Below are positions 1 to 12,200 of a stretch of 64,000 nt of DNA, one piece after another. The position numbers and the translations under genes were made by a program. Under the pieces are notes generated by a model. The model saw nothing but the letters and a program-made list of their open reading frames with translations. It searched no databases and was not told where the DNA came from. Origin of the DNA: Taenia hydatigena (taxonomy: Eukaryota > Platyhelminthes > Cestoda > Cyclophyllidea > Taeniidae); assembly GCA_036345935.2 (NCBI GenBank), contig JADWOT020000006.1:10452519-10516518 (forward strand), in the 5' to 3' direction. Every line of letters begins with the position of its first letter. Within the stretch, counting starts at the first letter, position 1.

Positions 1-450
1 GTGTCCAAAATAAATACAATTTAGGAAGGAATTAGCCTTTAAAAGAATGGCTGCGTGGCGAAAGAAAATAACAAATTCAAGGGAAGGGCATGACGGAAAA
101 GGTGGTTGTACGTTCAGTCATTTGTTTTACCAGTGAAAAAAACTTTCAGAGTAGATAGAGCAGTTGAGCGGAAACTGTCTAAACAATAACTATCTCAGAA
201 CAATAGGCATTGTTTGCAGACTTATGGCAAGACCGCAATCAAAGTGCCTAGACCTTGTCAGCATGCTGGAGATGAAAACGTGGGTGTAGAAACATAACGC
301 ATATTGTATTAAATCTATGACGTTTGAGCGCCAATAGAAGGGATAGAAACCAATAACTTGGCATATCAAACGAATAAGAGCTTGGATATTATTACGTGCT
401 TGGTGTCTTGAAATTGCATTATGATCTCAGCGAGCAAGCGTCCACATACC

Positions 451-1104
451 GATCAAAGATGGGACACCGCCAGGTTTTTTGCATTTCGATGAGTTGATTG
501 ACTCTGAGCTGCCGCCAGTTGATGAAGACTGCGGTGATGGGCTGGCGGGACTCGCCGGATGATGGCATCAGACGACGCTTCACGAAGTCAGTGAGGTCTC
601 GCCACACCCCCTTGGAGAAGAACTGGTCATTGTGTAGTCCCTCGGATCGCACATTCACGTACACCTAAGCGAGAATGCAATGAAAGAATGAAGACCTGGT
701 TCTCACTCACCACGTCCTCCACCGTCCATCCACTCAGCGAATCTACCAGAGATCGCGCCTCCTGCTCGTTAGGGCCTTTCATCATCTGACTCAACGCCAT
801 GGCGTCGGCCGAGCTAGCATTCAGATCAAGTTGACGACGGAGTTTAGCCTTCTGCAAAACTAGACAAAATATGTAATTCCGTTGACCGTATTGGGCTTCA
901 AATGAATAGGTAGCTTCCTGATTATCCAAAAAAGAGGAATAAAATTAAAACATGGAATAACTCACCCGGTTGTACAATCAACACATTGTGAATTGACGAG
1001 AGAGGAACGGCATATTCAGGGGGCAAAAAATCCAGTTGGGAGAACCCATTAGACGAAGAAAGAGTGCAACCGAAAGTATGCACCATTAAAAGGCGGATTC
1101 GGTT
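451..1104 (-). CDS. Partial gene of unknown function, three internal exons
   Basis: Three exons on the minus strand join into one open frame of about 167 residues: 1104-966, 859-711 and 664-451. Acceptors end in TTTCTAG, TTGTCTAG and CGCTTAG, donors are GTGAGT, GTGAGT and GTATGT, and the phases agree throughout. The intron at 665-710 is 46 nt. The middle exon could instead start at another AG near 900, so its left boundary is less certain. The last exon contains a well-conserved-looking block with [15 protein letters not shown] and [19 protein letters not shown] do not recognise the family. No signal peptide, membrane segment or known motif is visible. The 3' exons lie beyond the left edge and the 5' exons were not found upstream. 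Splice quality and codon-like sequence argue for a real gene; the function is unknown. Confidence 0.55.
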
Positions 1105-2338
1105 CTAGAAATCACTGACAATAACTAATTATCCATTTAGATGAACACCTGTCTGGGACAATTAATAATTCAAGCAGTCGAATCACATAAAAGGCCGGAG
1201 TGAATGACTTTCTGGGAATGATTCACACTCGTTACATCACTTAAACTGATGGTACTTCTGAAATAAAAGATAGACTTCCGCTAGAGTGACAATAATTAGC
1301 ATGTTTTCATCAATACATTCATTTGAAAGGTCTTTAATCTTAATCTAATAATCCAGGCATAGCGGACGTGCAAGTCCAAAACAAAGCCAAACTTGTACGT
1401 TTCGAGAAGAGAGTGTGAACTAAAATGGCATGAACACTGTAAGTAACCGACTGATGTGGTGTAGTTCGACGATAAAGTACTGCTAGACCACAAAGAGCCC
1501 AGCTGGGATTTAACCCGAGTATTCTCATTCAACAGAAGTCATGCTACAACTTCTACTGGTAGACAAACTATTAATTCTGTGAAATATGGGATAAATTGGG
1601 CAGAATTAAGTAGGGAGGAGTGATCAAGGCAGCAAACACAGAGAATACGCTTAATTAGGAGAGCACCAAACAACATATAACATACAAACATCAATTCATG
1701 AATCAATGCTCAGAACTAATTTTAAGAAGCATGTGTTATTGTGGAAACTGGGGAGAGCGGAATTTACAATTGAGCGAACGAGGATGACACAGACGAACAC
1801 CTTACACTGACCTGCAGAATCATTAACTGCTGAGCAAAGTATTTAGGTCGTAAAGGAACAGATTAATTTCGCCTCAGGTATCATTTAATTGACGGGGAAT
1901 AGGGTTGCCCATTTGTTTAAACAAGCTGTCTTTCAGAGGAAATAAGCAAGGACCACGTTGAGCTCCGGGTTCAGAGCCAAATTTAATCAGGTTTAACCTG
2001 CCATCTAGATCAATTCTGAAACAGGAATCTCTTGGAGTTACCACTTACAACATCCACAGCACGTGCGCCCCTAGTTATACAGGCCATTTCTCACTGGCTA
2101 TGATAACACATCTTTCGGTATATCGATTGGACAGTAAAACTCAAGAGTTGAACTATTTTCAAACTTGATACTTTAGACCAAATGACTGAACGCTACAACG
2201 CTTTACACGTCTAGTTTCGCTTTTAAGGTGAAACATTCAAATCTAAACATATTAATTAACAAATGTTATTAGGAGTTTAACATATTGATTTTGCACACAC
2301 TTGATCAGTTGACATTGTAATGCTTGGTGATAGAATGC
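1105..2338. other. No recognisable gene
   Basis: AT-rich sequence upstream of the minus-strand partial gene. The open frames here are under 80 codons, overlap each other and lack convincing splice context. Missing 5' exons of the neighbouring partial gene could lie here but none could be assigned. Confidence 0.5.
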
Positions 2339-2475
2339 TGTAGCATCCCAAAGCCCCCTCGAAGGCAAAAAGGCAGAATGCTAGAGTAGAATACATATAT
2401 TCAACGGATAGAGACAATATGGCCAACCCTGTGAACCTGACCGTAACCGTTAGTTCAAACAAACAAAGCACTGCA
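2339..2475 (-). repeat. Foldback/TIR element, left-arm copy
   Basis: Begins TGTAGCATCCC and continues with the GGCAAAAAGGCAGAATGC and GTAGAATACATATATTC blocks that form the terminal repeat elsewhere in the window. It then jumps to the interior block (AATATGGCCA, CTGTGAACCTGACC) in inverted orientation and ends near CAAACAAACAAAGCAC. About 50 bases of the interior found in the fuller copies are missing. It has no coding capacity. Confidence 0.75.
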
Positions 2476-2771
2476 AATAAGGTAATGACATATGAAAGAA
2501 TTAGTCTTTTGATTTCCTGCAATCTAGGAGTCATGAGAATGTATCAATGCCGAATAGCAAGGAGACGTCAAATTTACTAAAAATATCCTTCAACAGGCCA
2601 ATAGATCACACTATCGTTAAAATTTTAGCCGTGAGTATTGCAAACGATTATTCTCATTCCTCCTCTTTCCTTCTCCCAGCCCTGAAATGAGAAGGCTGGT
2701 TGTTTCCAGACCTTTTTCATTACAAGCACGGGGAGGACATGGGGTAACAGAGTCAAAGTATCTACTGCAAC

Positions 2772-2951
2772 ACCTTGTTTGTTTGGACGGTTGGTTCCGG
2801 TCTTAGGGACAGAGGTGGACATATTGCCCTAGCTGTGTAGGCTGGCCTTCGGGGCATGCCAGCAGCTTATTTCCCTCTGCCCGTTTAATATGTATGTTCT
2901 ACCCCAGTATTCTGCCTTCTTTTGCCTTTGAGGGAGCCTCGGGACGCTACA
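2772..2951 (+). repeat. Foldback/TIR element, right-arm copy
   Basis: Starts near TTGTTTGTTTGGAC, carries the interior block ACAGAGGTGGACATATTGCC followed by GGCTGGCCTTCGGGGCATGC, then TTCCCTCTGCCCG, and ends with the terminal repeat GCCTTTGAGGGAGCCTCGGG ACGCTACA. It may be the right half of an element whose left half is the copy at 2339, separated by about 300 bases. Confidence 0.8.
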
Positions 2952-3296
2952 CCTACGTCGGGAGCGTCTCGGGTTCAGGACAGCGACCACGGTGGTCAAC
3001 GACTAGGCTCAAATTTTCCTCTCTCCTCTCGCTTACAAAGTACATTTAAAGAACATAAACATCACACTATATGTTTATCTGCGTTTTTTATAAGTGCATG
3101 CTTTCTTAATTTAAAATTACCTTCGAAAGCATAATGCTTTTGCAAAACAGGCTTATGCCCATGTACCGCAATAATATGTTTCGTCAGTTTTGGCATTCAA
3201 ATAAGTATTTTGTGTTAACCAAACTATACAAGTTTCCACTCAAACGTAGGTGAATTACCGATTTAACTGCCTTCTGAAATGCATTTGAGCTGGCAG

Positions 3297-3450
3297 TGTA
3301 GTACTTTGTTTGTTTGAACTACCGATTTCGGTCAGGGTCACAGAGGTGGCCGTATTGCCAACAGCTTATTTCCCTCTGTGCCTTGAATATATATATTCTA
3401 CTCTAGCATTCTGCCTTCTTTTGCCTTCGAGGGAGCCTCAGGACGCTACA
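3297..3450 (+). repeat. Foldback/TIR element, internally deleted right-arm copy
   Basis: Begins TGTAGTACTTTGTTTG and ends AGGACGCTACA. The interior jumps from GGCCGTATTGCC straight to AACAGCTTATTTCCCTC, so about 33 bases containing the GCTGCGTGGGCTGGCC block are missing compared with the copies near 34,200. Confidence 0.8.
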
Positions 3451-4467
3451 GGCAGTGAATGCTTGTGAAGGTATTTATTAACTGCAGTATCTCGACTCTT
3501 TCAGAAGGGCTGGGAGGTTGCTGGCATGGTTCGAGGGGCATGCCGTCGAGAACAAGCACAATGGCGAAGTTTTAAGTGCCCGTGTAACCAACGCGCGCAT
3601 AACAGTTTTATGCGGGTATTTCCATTCAAATTTAATCCGTTTTCTTGTGGGGGCAGTCATAGCAGCTATGAAGAAAGGAGATCGACCTCTGTGTTTAGGA
3701 CTAATAATATTTATGAAAATGCCAATAAAAGCAGTTACTTTGTAAAATTGAAAGCTGTCATCTGCGGGTGACTGATGTGAATCTAATTTTATCTGGACTT
3801 GTGCTGCTACTCAACATGATCTTCTTTAATCTGCTTCCATGTTCGTGGGAGAAAATTATAAGCGTTTATAAAACCATTTGCCGATGAAGAATTAGCATCC
3901 CCAGATTGCTCACAATGGGTAAAGTTTAGTGAAAGTATTAGAGACTGTAATACATTCGCAATTCAACTCTTGGCTTCAGTAGAGGGCCACCTTCTGTCTC
4001 GGCCACTGTACCTTCGTCAGAGTTTTAACCTCCGAGTGTTGTGTCTTTTTGCTGCCAGGGGCGTCTCAAGGCGCTGAAAGTCATCTGATCTTCAATAAAA
4101 CCGAATTACTCCATGTAGATCGCCTCTATCAAATAATGTAATCAAGGCTGATTCAATCTCTATGCAATGTTTGGGAGTTTCTGTGATCTGTACTCCAGGC
4201 ATGAAAATGGTTTACGCCATACTTATTTTAATCTGTAGTGTTTTAATCGCAAAACAAATTACCCCGGAGATGCATTGTAAGCATCACTACGAAAACCTAT
4301 CTTTCTGGAATCCTGGTTCATTTAAGTTTCTTTCAATGCCCAAACTTATGATACAATAAATACTTCTATATTTGAGCCAGAGTTCTGTTAAATAGTATTC
4401 AAATTAAACAAATCTTAGTTGCCCGAAGCGAGAAATTCATTGAGTGACAACTTTAATGTTTTTTAAT

Positions 4468-4625
4468 CCGTTTGTTGCCTAGATAGCTCTCGGCTCCGAT
4501 TACGAGCACTTGGGTGGCAATTGTACCTTCGCCAGTAGTCCTCATCCTTTCTGCTCGCCAAATACGTATATTCTGTCGGAGTATTATGTCTTCTTCTGTT
4601 TTCCGGGAAGACCCGGGGAACTACA
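4468..4625 (+). repeat. Diverged foldback/TIR element
   Basis: Preserves the order of blocks seen in the younger copies: a TTTGTTG start, GGGTGGCAATTGTACC, TTTCTGCTCGCCAAATACG, TATATTCTGTCGGAG, TGTCTTCTTCTG and a GGGGAACTACA end. It is much more diverged than the copies near 34,000, which suggests an older insertion. Confidence 0.5.
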
Positions 4626-7600
4626 TTTTCGTTAAAGTTCGATAAATCTTGTCAAATCCTTGCGGAGTAGATTTCACTTGATCCATACTTTTTGGTATTT
4701 GATAAAAATAATAAGTAATTTGGCAGCAGCGTTTTCTCTTAGGTCTCTGAAATCTTATCATTATTCACGAAAGTACTTTTGAGGCAAAACCATTTATTTG
4801 ACAGAAAACCTAATCGCACTGAAGGTTTGGCACTTACAGCGCAATATTGGATCAAGCCGGCAGCTCTCAACTTAACCACGATTCCGGTGACAGAATACTA
4901 CCATCAGCATCAGGGCGTCATTTACTCGGTATTGGCAATTGCCTAAATGTAGGAATGTTAATTAGTCACGTTGGGATAAACCAGATAGTATGTTCGCAAT
5001 ATGGGTGCTAAAGCTTTTGTCGTACAAGCCATTTAGCCTAACACCAGTTGAAAACCGTCGAATTATGAGTATAATGCATGTAACCTGCTCTACAGATTTG
5101 ATGACAACGATTAAGAGCTTCTGTCGCCATTACTGCGCCAGTTCAATTGATGAATGCACCCCAAGATGACGACCCACATAATATACCCATGATTACATGA
5201 GTTTGCCTAGTATCCATGTCCTTAATCCTGGGTCGCTTCCATTTATAGGGACCAGAACCGTGTAAAGAAATTCGGCGGCATTGCGTTTTGGTTATTCAAA
5301 ATGCATCATATCAATTGTTTGGTTAACTATCAGTTTTGGCAATGCGCCGATTAGGGGCTCCGTCATTGCAGCGACCACGGACGACCTGTCTTATAGGCCA
5401 TGTAATTGGCCCTCCAGCTCTTCTATGCGTCGGCAAAACTTATTCGGCTCAAGCATTGCCTTTTTTTCGTCCTCAGGGAAGCCTTGACTAAACAAGCAAC
5501 GTTTAATGTACCATTCGGATGTCGCGATGACAAGTCTCTCTTTTCTCATCAAATGCTGGAAATCGATGCTGGCGTGTCCAGTACATCGGTGTGAGGCGCA
5601 CCTACAATCAAAAAGGTCAATACCGAGGTGTTGTGATCCGACTTTAGATCCGTGGTTCTAGACCAATGGGCGTTTGCTTGATTAATACACTTCCAATGAG
5701 TCGCCTAGAGCCTCGAAACATCACGTTCCAAAAGTTTGCGTCCTCCACACTACCGAAGTTACCACTTGTCGTTTAAAGGTGCTTGAAACGAACCGGGTAA
5801 TCTACATAGTGCATTCCTCGAATTCTGCCAAATAAGGTGATTCTATAGACTTTACACGGTCTAAGAAACTACAAGACTATCAAGTACTGAATCGCATCAA
5901 TCTTCTTTCACGTTTCACTAAACGCTGATGTGGTTGGATCAACTAACATTTATTGTTTTTTAAAGACGTTGTGGGTTATAAATCACACTATGTTATTATT
6001 TGATTAACATAAATTGTTTAGGACATGGCCTTGCCATGGTGATGTTGCGTTGACAAAAACATTATCGCCTATACCATCATTAAAAGAGCGAACAGTAGTA
6101 GATCTAATAAAGTGTAACGAACAAATGAATGGTTTATGCGTTTATTTTAAATAATTATGTATAGAACAAATCCAACAGCTTCCGTTTGGGTACCTTTTAA
6201 GATCAGCCTCATAAATAAAACTGCTCGCAGGTATAAAGGATGCATAAACTGGGGGAAAATGCTATCAAACCAGGCAAAAAGTCCATTCATTGTCCTGCAA
6301 CATTGAGGCAGCTGATGAATTAAGTCATGAATAAGGTAGATGAACTTTGGAACACAAACATCCAACCTGGAATCACAAACACTTCCACGGAATTTAAGGG
6401 CTTAGTAACTGTACAGAAAATATTTTCCTCGACATGCCGGTAGGATGTGGTTATATCGTCGGAAGCAAAAAGGTGAGGATCGTCACCCGCCTGAAAATAA
6501 ACGTCTTTGTAAACTTCACATTTACCAATCGTTACTCGACACAGAAGCCAGCTATGGTCTATAAGGACTTTGGCGCTAAATATTATAGTGTCATTGAACG
6601 AACTCCAACGCATTCCACTCACAGGCTATTCCAATCTGCGCGCATCCGGTTACAGACCGTAAGTTAATCACTCACATCTGAAAGGCGAATTCTGACACTA
6701 ATCCAATAAATATGCGCTGCATACGCATCCACCTATTGTAGGGCACGGCCATGTCATAGTCACCAGCGGGAGGCATCCGTGAGTGGCACCTCAGGGATTC
6801 GAGACGAGACCCATGAGTCATAACTAACGGGACAGTTTAGCCTCAAAAGTGTATTACGAATCAGGCGAAGAGTTGTCTAAATTGTGTCCCTAGTTAAATT
6901 TGAGATAGGTATCCCTTTGAAGCATTCTTTAATCACCCGAATGATCTATGAAGAAGCAGGATTTTCTATCACGTCATTTTAGTGGCACCTGTCATTAAGG
7001 CAATCAAGCGTTCTGGCTTGCGTGGTGATCTCAAAAAAATGTGTAACTTTATTACTTGGATGAATCGCATCAGTGTCGTTGTTAAAAGGAGGGATGAGAG
7101 TTTCGCTTGCCAGCCTTTAAAAATTTGCTCCATTATCTGGTCGTCAGTCAAGTCGCTCAATACACGTGCTTGAAACGGTGAATGGGTAGCCATTAAAGTT
7201 AGGTACATTGCAGACGCTGGAAACAAGTTTGGGAAGCCCAAAGAAAAATGTAAAATGCAATTAGAAAGAGCACTTCCCAAAACTTGTGCATTTTCTTACA
7301 GCAGAACGGCATCAAATGAGCACTATGCTCGACCGTATATAGCTCTTGATGCACCGTCACGCTGATCGGATTGCATTATACAGTCACTGTTAGTGAATTT
7401 CATCCACCACTTCATAATCAGCAGAGCGAATGTGCCAAAACTGATAACACCTTCCAGCCCTGTATTCTGGTGCAGTTTAACCTTATCGAAAGATTGGGCA
7501 CCGTCTCTGCAATTTACGTAATAAAGGTATGCAGGTTTACTTTATCAGACAGCATTTGTAAATGCAATAAAAAGTTTCAAAAAATTTAGACAAGTGGGAC

Positions 7601-9109
7601 TTGGGCAGTGAAGACCTGTAAAAATAGAAACTTGCATTACCTTCAGCAACGGGAAGATACATGAACCGAAGAAACAAAGGCCCGTCTGCTCTACAGCATT
7701 CCTTTGGAAATAGTAATTATCTAGCCAAACGGATGACCACCCAAGGGGAATGGAAATCAACTTTAAGCAAAAAGGAAGCATAAATTTCTGACTAAGCGTA
7801 TTGGAACGGTAATAACGTATACCTATGGTCCTAACAAATCCTAGAATGTTATTCAGTGGATACAAGTCAAAGTGACGAAGAGATTGGAATCCACAAAATG
7901 CACCAATGAGCGAAGAATTTCTTATGCTGTGTCTATTACTCTCCCACTGGTGATTTCATTGCACCTTATATTATTAAGAGAGAACTACATTTAGAGATGC
8001 TGGACAACAAAAAAGAGCCAAGAGCGGGAGCCAAAATAAAGTTGGAGTCACGTAATGCGAAGAGCCGCGTGTGCATGTAGTAGTGTGTACCCTGATGCTT
8101 TCATCTTGCGGAATTGCTTTCTCAACACTGAATATGTGCTGCTTCAATCAATTTGCTGACCCTTTTAGACTTCATCTTTCCCGCTTCACTCCACAAAGTT
8201 CTCTTGGGGCCTCTATTTTCACCAGTGAATTTTGTATTGCCTTATAATGAAAACAATGGTGACTACTCTTGGAATTTTACAAAATTTGACAAATACGGTT
8301 CTAGTAGACCTATCGGTTGCAAAATTACTTAAGAGAAGCTAGAAAACTTTCTTAAAATTTTGGTAAGTAGTAGAGAGTTAATCATATGGCTACTGTATAG
8401 ATTTACATTTCATCCTACCAGATACCTGTGGAGGATGGATATAATAGATTGGTCTTTTCGAGGTTGGGTCGAAATGTTTGCTGCGATCCGTTGAATAGGT
8501 ATTCGACGCCTGTTTTACAACTGCAAATTATGCTTTTGAAGAAATTCGCATTCCTAAAAGTTATTAAAACTCAGAAAGCCGCACTTCGGCGTTTCGATAC
8601 CTTGTTTTGGCTGCGCGTTGGATTACGAGGGCATCTCAGTCTTCCGAGGTTGTTGTGATTGTCCCCTGCAGCATGGTCTTCGGATCATGATGTTTTTCTC
8701 TCAACTGCTCCATACCTCAGGAGTACATGTTCTGTCATATAATTTTGGGTTTTTACAGCCTCTGAAGGACTTGGTGTGCTGGAGCATAATAATTCGCCGG
8801 CTTTACTGAGACGCACGCGGAACATCTTGACGATTGACACATTCCTAAGTCTCAATAACGAGCTTTAGGAGAAGCCAATGGTAACGTAAAAGATAGTTAA
8901 ACAACATAAAATAGCTCCAAACATCCAAGGAATGGGGAACTACATTTTGGGCACTTGTATAACAAGAACTTGTGCCTTGAATGAGACGACGACGTGGGGC
9001 GTGCCTTTACCCAAAATTCGATGAATATTTCAAATGCACGCTGTCATTATCAGCAGTGCTTGCATAAAAGCATCAAATTTTGTGTGTTGTGTGCGCCTGT
9101 ACATAGGCA

Positions 9110-9296
9110 ACGTATACTTTATGCTTTGATTGGTGGACTACAAGGGCACTTAAATCTGTGTAGATTGCGCTTTTACTCAGCAGTACAAGCTCCGAGTCAA
9201 ATCAGTAGTTCCTCAGCCCTTCTGTACGTTGGAAGAATACTTTCTGTCATACTGCCGTGACTTCTTACGACTTCAGGGAAGACTCGGGGTGTTACA
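9110..9296 (+). repeat. Strongly diverged foldback/TIR element
   Basis: The right end (CTTCTTACGACTTCAGGGAA, GACTCGGGGTGTTACA) matches the terminal repeat with many changes, and the preceding CCCTTCTGTACGTTGGAAG corresponds to the CCCTCTGTCCGGTGAA block. The left boundary is approximate. A similar faint copy may lie at about 5310-5487. Confidence 0.4.
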
Positions 9297-12200
9297 TGTA
9301 TGCATACATCCATAAATGGGTGTGTGCCTCTATGCATCGTTGGGCAAAGCTTGACTTTGGTGACAGATATGGTTGCATTAGCTGGTGATTTCGTCATTAT
9401 AGTGCTTCCAAAAATCAGCGCGTCCAACCCGATCCTCTCATTTACAAACACATTTTTGTACGCAGAATAGGTGCGGTTCATGTGGCAATTTATAAGTTCT
9501 AATGTAGGGCTGGGGTAAAGTGCTGCAAGCCGAATCTGGATGCACTCTATTTGTGTTGTAAGTAAACGTTTCGCTCCTACGACCAAATCAATTGTTATTC
9601 AAGCCAAGTGCCATCTCTAAGAAGTGGATGCCTCTTCTGAACGGTTGTATTTGTGCATAGTTTCTGCTTTTGGGTTTTTTCCTTCGGAGTCAAGCTGCAG
9701 AAACTTGGATTCAGTTGACTTCTTCTAAATTGCTTCAACATGCGTTGGGGCCGTGAGTCGCCTCCACAATAGAGGAAAGTGCACTTCAAATGGATGGATC
9801 AGCTCAGTTTTAGTTATTAGGTTTCAGAGGTTTACTAATCTGATCCTTTTAAACGGCATGCAAATTTTCGGATATTTGTAACACTCTTTCTAGACGCTGG
9901 CCCCACATCATCACTGTATTGTGGCATGTCCTGTTTATCATTTAATGACATAATTCACGTGTTTCTCTTTTTGGTACAAATCTGCCTTAGTTTGCATATG
10001 TGGTGGATGGACAAGAGTATTGGTTCAATACTTGCAGGTATGTCGGTTATTTGCAACATCTTTTTGGAGATGCTAATGCCAAGCAACTCCGACAGGAGGG
10101 AATGGAAAGTTTTTCTTGCCTCTGATGTGTGCGTCATTAAGTAAATTTACCGTTTTTAACATTCATCGGTGTCCCATGGCAAGAAAAACTTCTTTGCTGT
10201 TTTCTCTTACCAAGCGCCAACTCAGTTCTGGTGCATCTGACCATGACGCCATCTCAGACGCCGTTTTGATTCCATGGAAATGTTTCGTGCTTCGTGTGAC
10301 TATTGATTGCACGTTGCTGGGTCCGTCGAAATGTACCCCTGTCTAATGAACAAGTAAATACTGTGTTATTTGTAAAGAGTACTACGTAGTCTTGCTCTTC
10401 CCCGGACTTCGAGGAATGCAAAGGCGGTTTTTAAACTTCAAGGTGTGTACAGTTGGTAATTTAATCGTGTAAAGGGCATTATTTTGGGTGGTTGATAAAC
10501 GTACTGATATTTCATCCTATTTTGGAATATTATGAATTTCTTTTCGTGTTCTAAACCTTATTTTTCTGTTTAGTGCACATCCTACTTGTGATTTTAAGTA
10601 GACGTTTGACGGGTGATGACAAATTTATTCTGATTTCTGTAGCCGCCATTGATAATTAAAAGCTCTTGAAACTGGATATTTTATTTCGCAAATTGGAAGC
10701 TGGTAGTTAATCAGGAGTGAGTAGCCGCATTAACTTTTTCGTACTGTTTTTTTTCCAATCGCTACATTTTAAGTAGTACTCTGCATCTTTAATCTTCTTT
10801 ATGGGTGCCCAACCTCTGTAATATATTCATTTCTCGAGATCTCTCAAGTTGGGGTTGAGGTTTTCAAAGTTGCCAACCCACTATGAAGCGATTAACTCGC
10901 TCACATCTCACCTTAACCACTACCACTGCACTTTTTATTGGGTCTACATTTTTAACATTACACAATGCATTTTTACTTCCCTTTAATTACTAAGAGCGTT
11001 TAAATGTTTCTTTTCGATTCTCGAGACATTTAAGCAGCACTTCTAAAGCCGAATCAGGCCGTGAGAGATTCGGCACCATATCAGGAAGACTGTTGATGGG
11101 CAAAGTGCACTAAGGCGTGTATATAGGAGCTCTTGGCTGGAGAAAACGTGCTCGACATAGTGGTTATGTCGTCGAAGTACATGCAACCTACTCAGTTTAC
11201 TCACTGTTTTATTGTTCCCATATTACGCCAACGATATGGGCACCTAAATCACAAACGCAGTAATGCTTTTTACCATTCTAAAGGGTGGAATGATAGGCTT
11301 TCAGTTTATTTGGGACATCAGCGACTAATGCCACTGAAATACCAATGGGAAGGGCTGTAATCTAAATGGCTTATTTTGAAGAGAATGCTGTTTAGCTTGA
11401 ACGTATTTATTTGTTTAACCAGATGTTGGTCCGGCTTTTTATTAGCGGGACCGTTGCCTCAAGTTTTTAAAAGGTTCTAGTAGTGGGAAGGTATGCAATA
11501 TTTGGGCATGTAAACGTTATTTTAGTTTTCTAAAACATTATCGAAGCTTATAAATTTATGTGAGCGCTAATGAAGAGCTTTTCGAAGGCAAACTTTTGTT
11601 AGCGAATCCAAAGTGCCCTTTGAAAAAGAATGATAGGCGAACCATCATTGAAAAGGTTTCGTTTATTTACTTTTACAACTTGTGAATGTAGGCGGAGAAA
11701 ATTGAATTGCAGTTTAGTAAGGGAGCTATTTCTACTGGAAAGCAGTCGTGTCTAACTTGCGGGCACGTGGGGTGGGTTCATATTAATCACATGCATTTCA
11801 CGGACCAGCCGTTAGGGCACTGACATAGCGATTCAGGAAAAATCCAACGGACCTTTGTGTGTGCTTTAAATTAAATCCTCTTTATTGAAATTGAAATTAG
11901 CATCAACAGCTCACCCTGGCAGGAATACTAGTTCTTCTTTCATTTAAAAATTAGTTAATTTTCGGCTTTGAGTCTTGACGCAAACATATTTGAACCCAGT
12001 AACTACGCTTCCAAGGTTTTTGTAGTAACCGTGCCTCACTACATGCGGCGATGGCATTCTGGGTTAACTTATTGCCTTCTAAATTATTAAGTTTGAGAAA
12101 CACAGTTGGCACCTTGAGTAAGCATTCATTTTCCAGTCTTTCCACTATGAAATTTACCTTTTCAAAATTACATTTGCAGATTCTCATAGCAGCCCCATAA

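Noticed and set aside
2339..3450. Long terminal repeats of a retrotransposon (TRIM-like element)
   Set aside because: The shared ends are inverted rather than direct, and no primer-binding site or polypurine tract was seen, so a TIR/foldback element fits better.
9197..9586. 129-codon minus-strand open frame
   Set aside because: Part of it lies in a diverged repeat copy, there is no splice or family support, and the composition is not protein-like.
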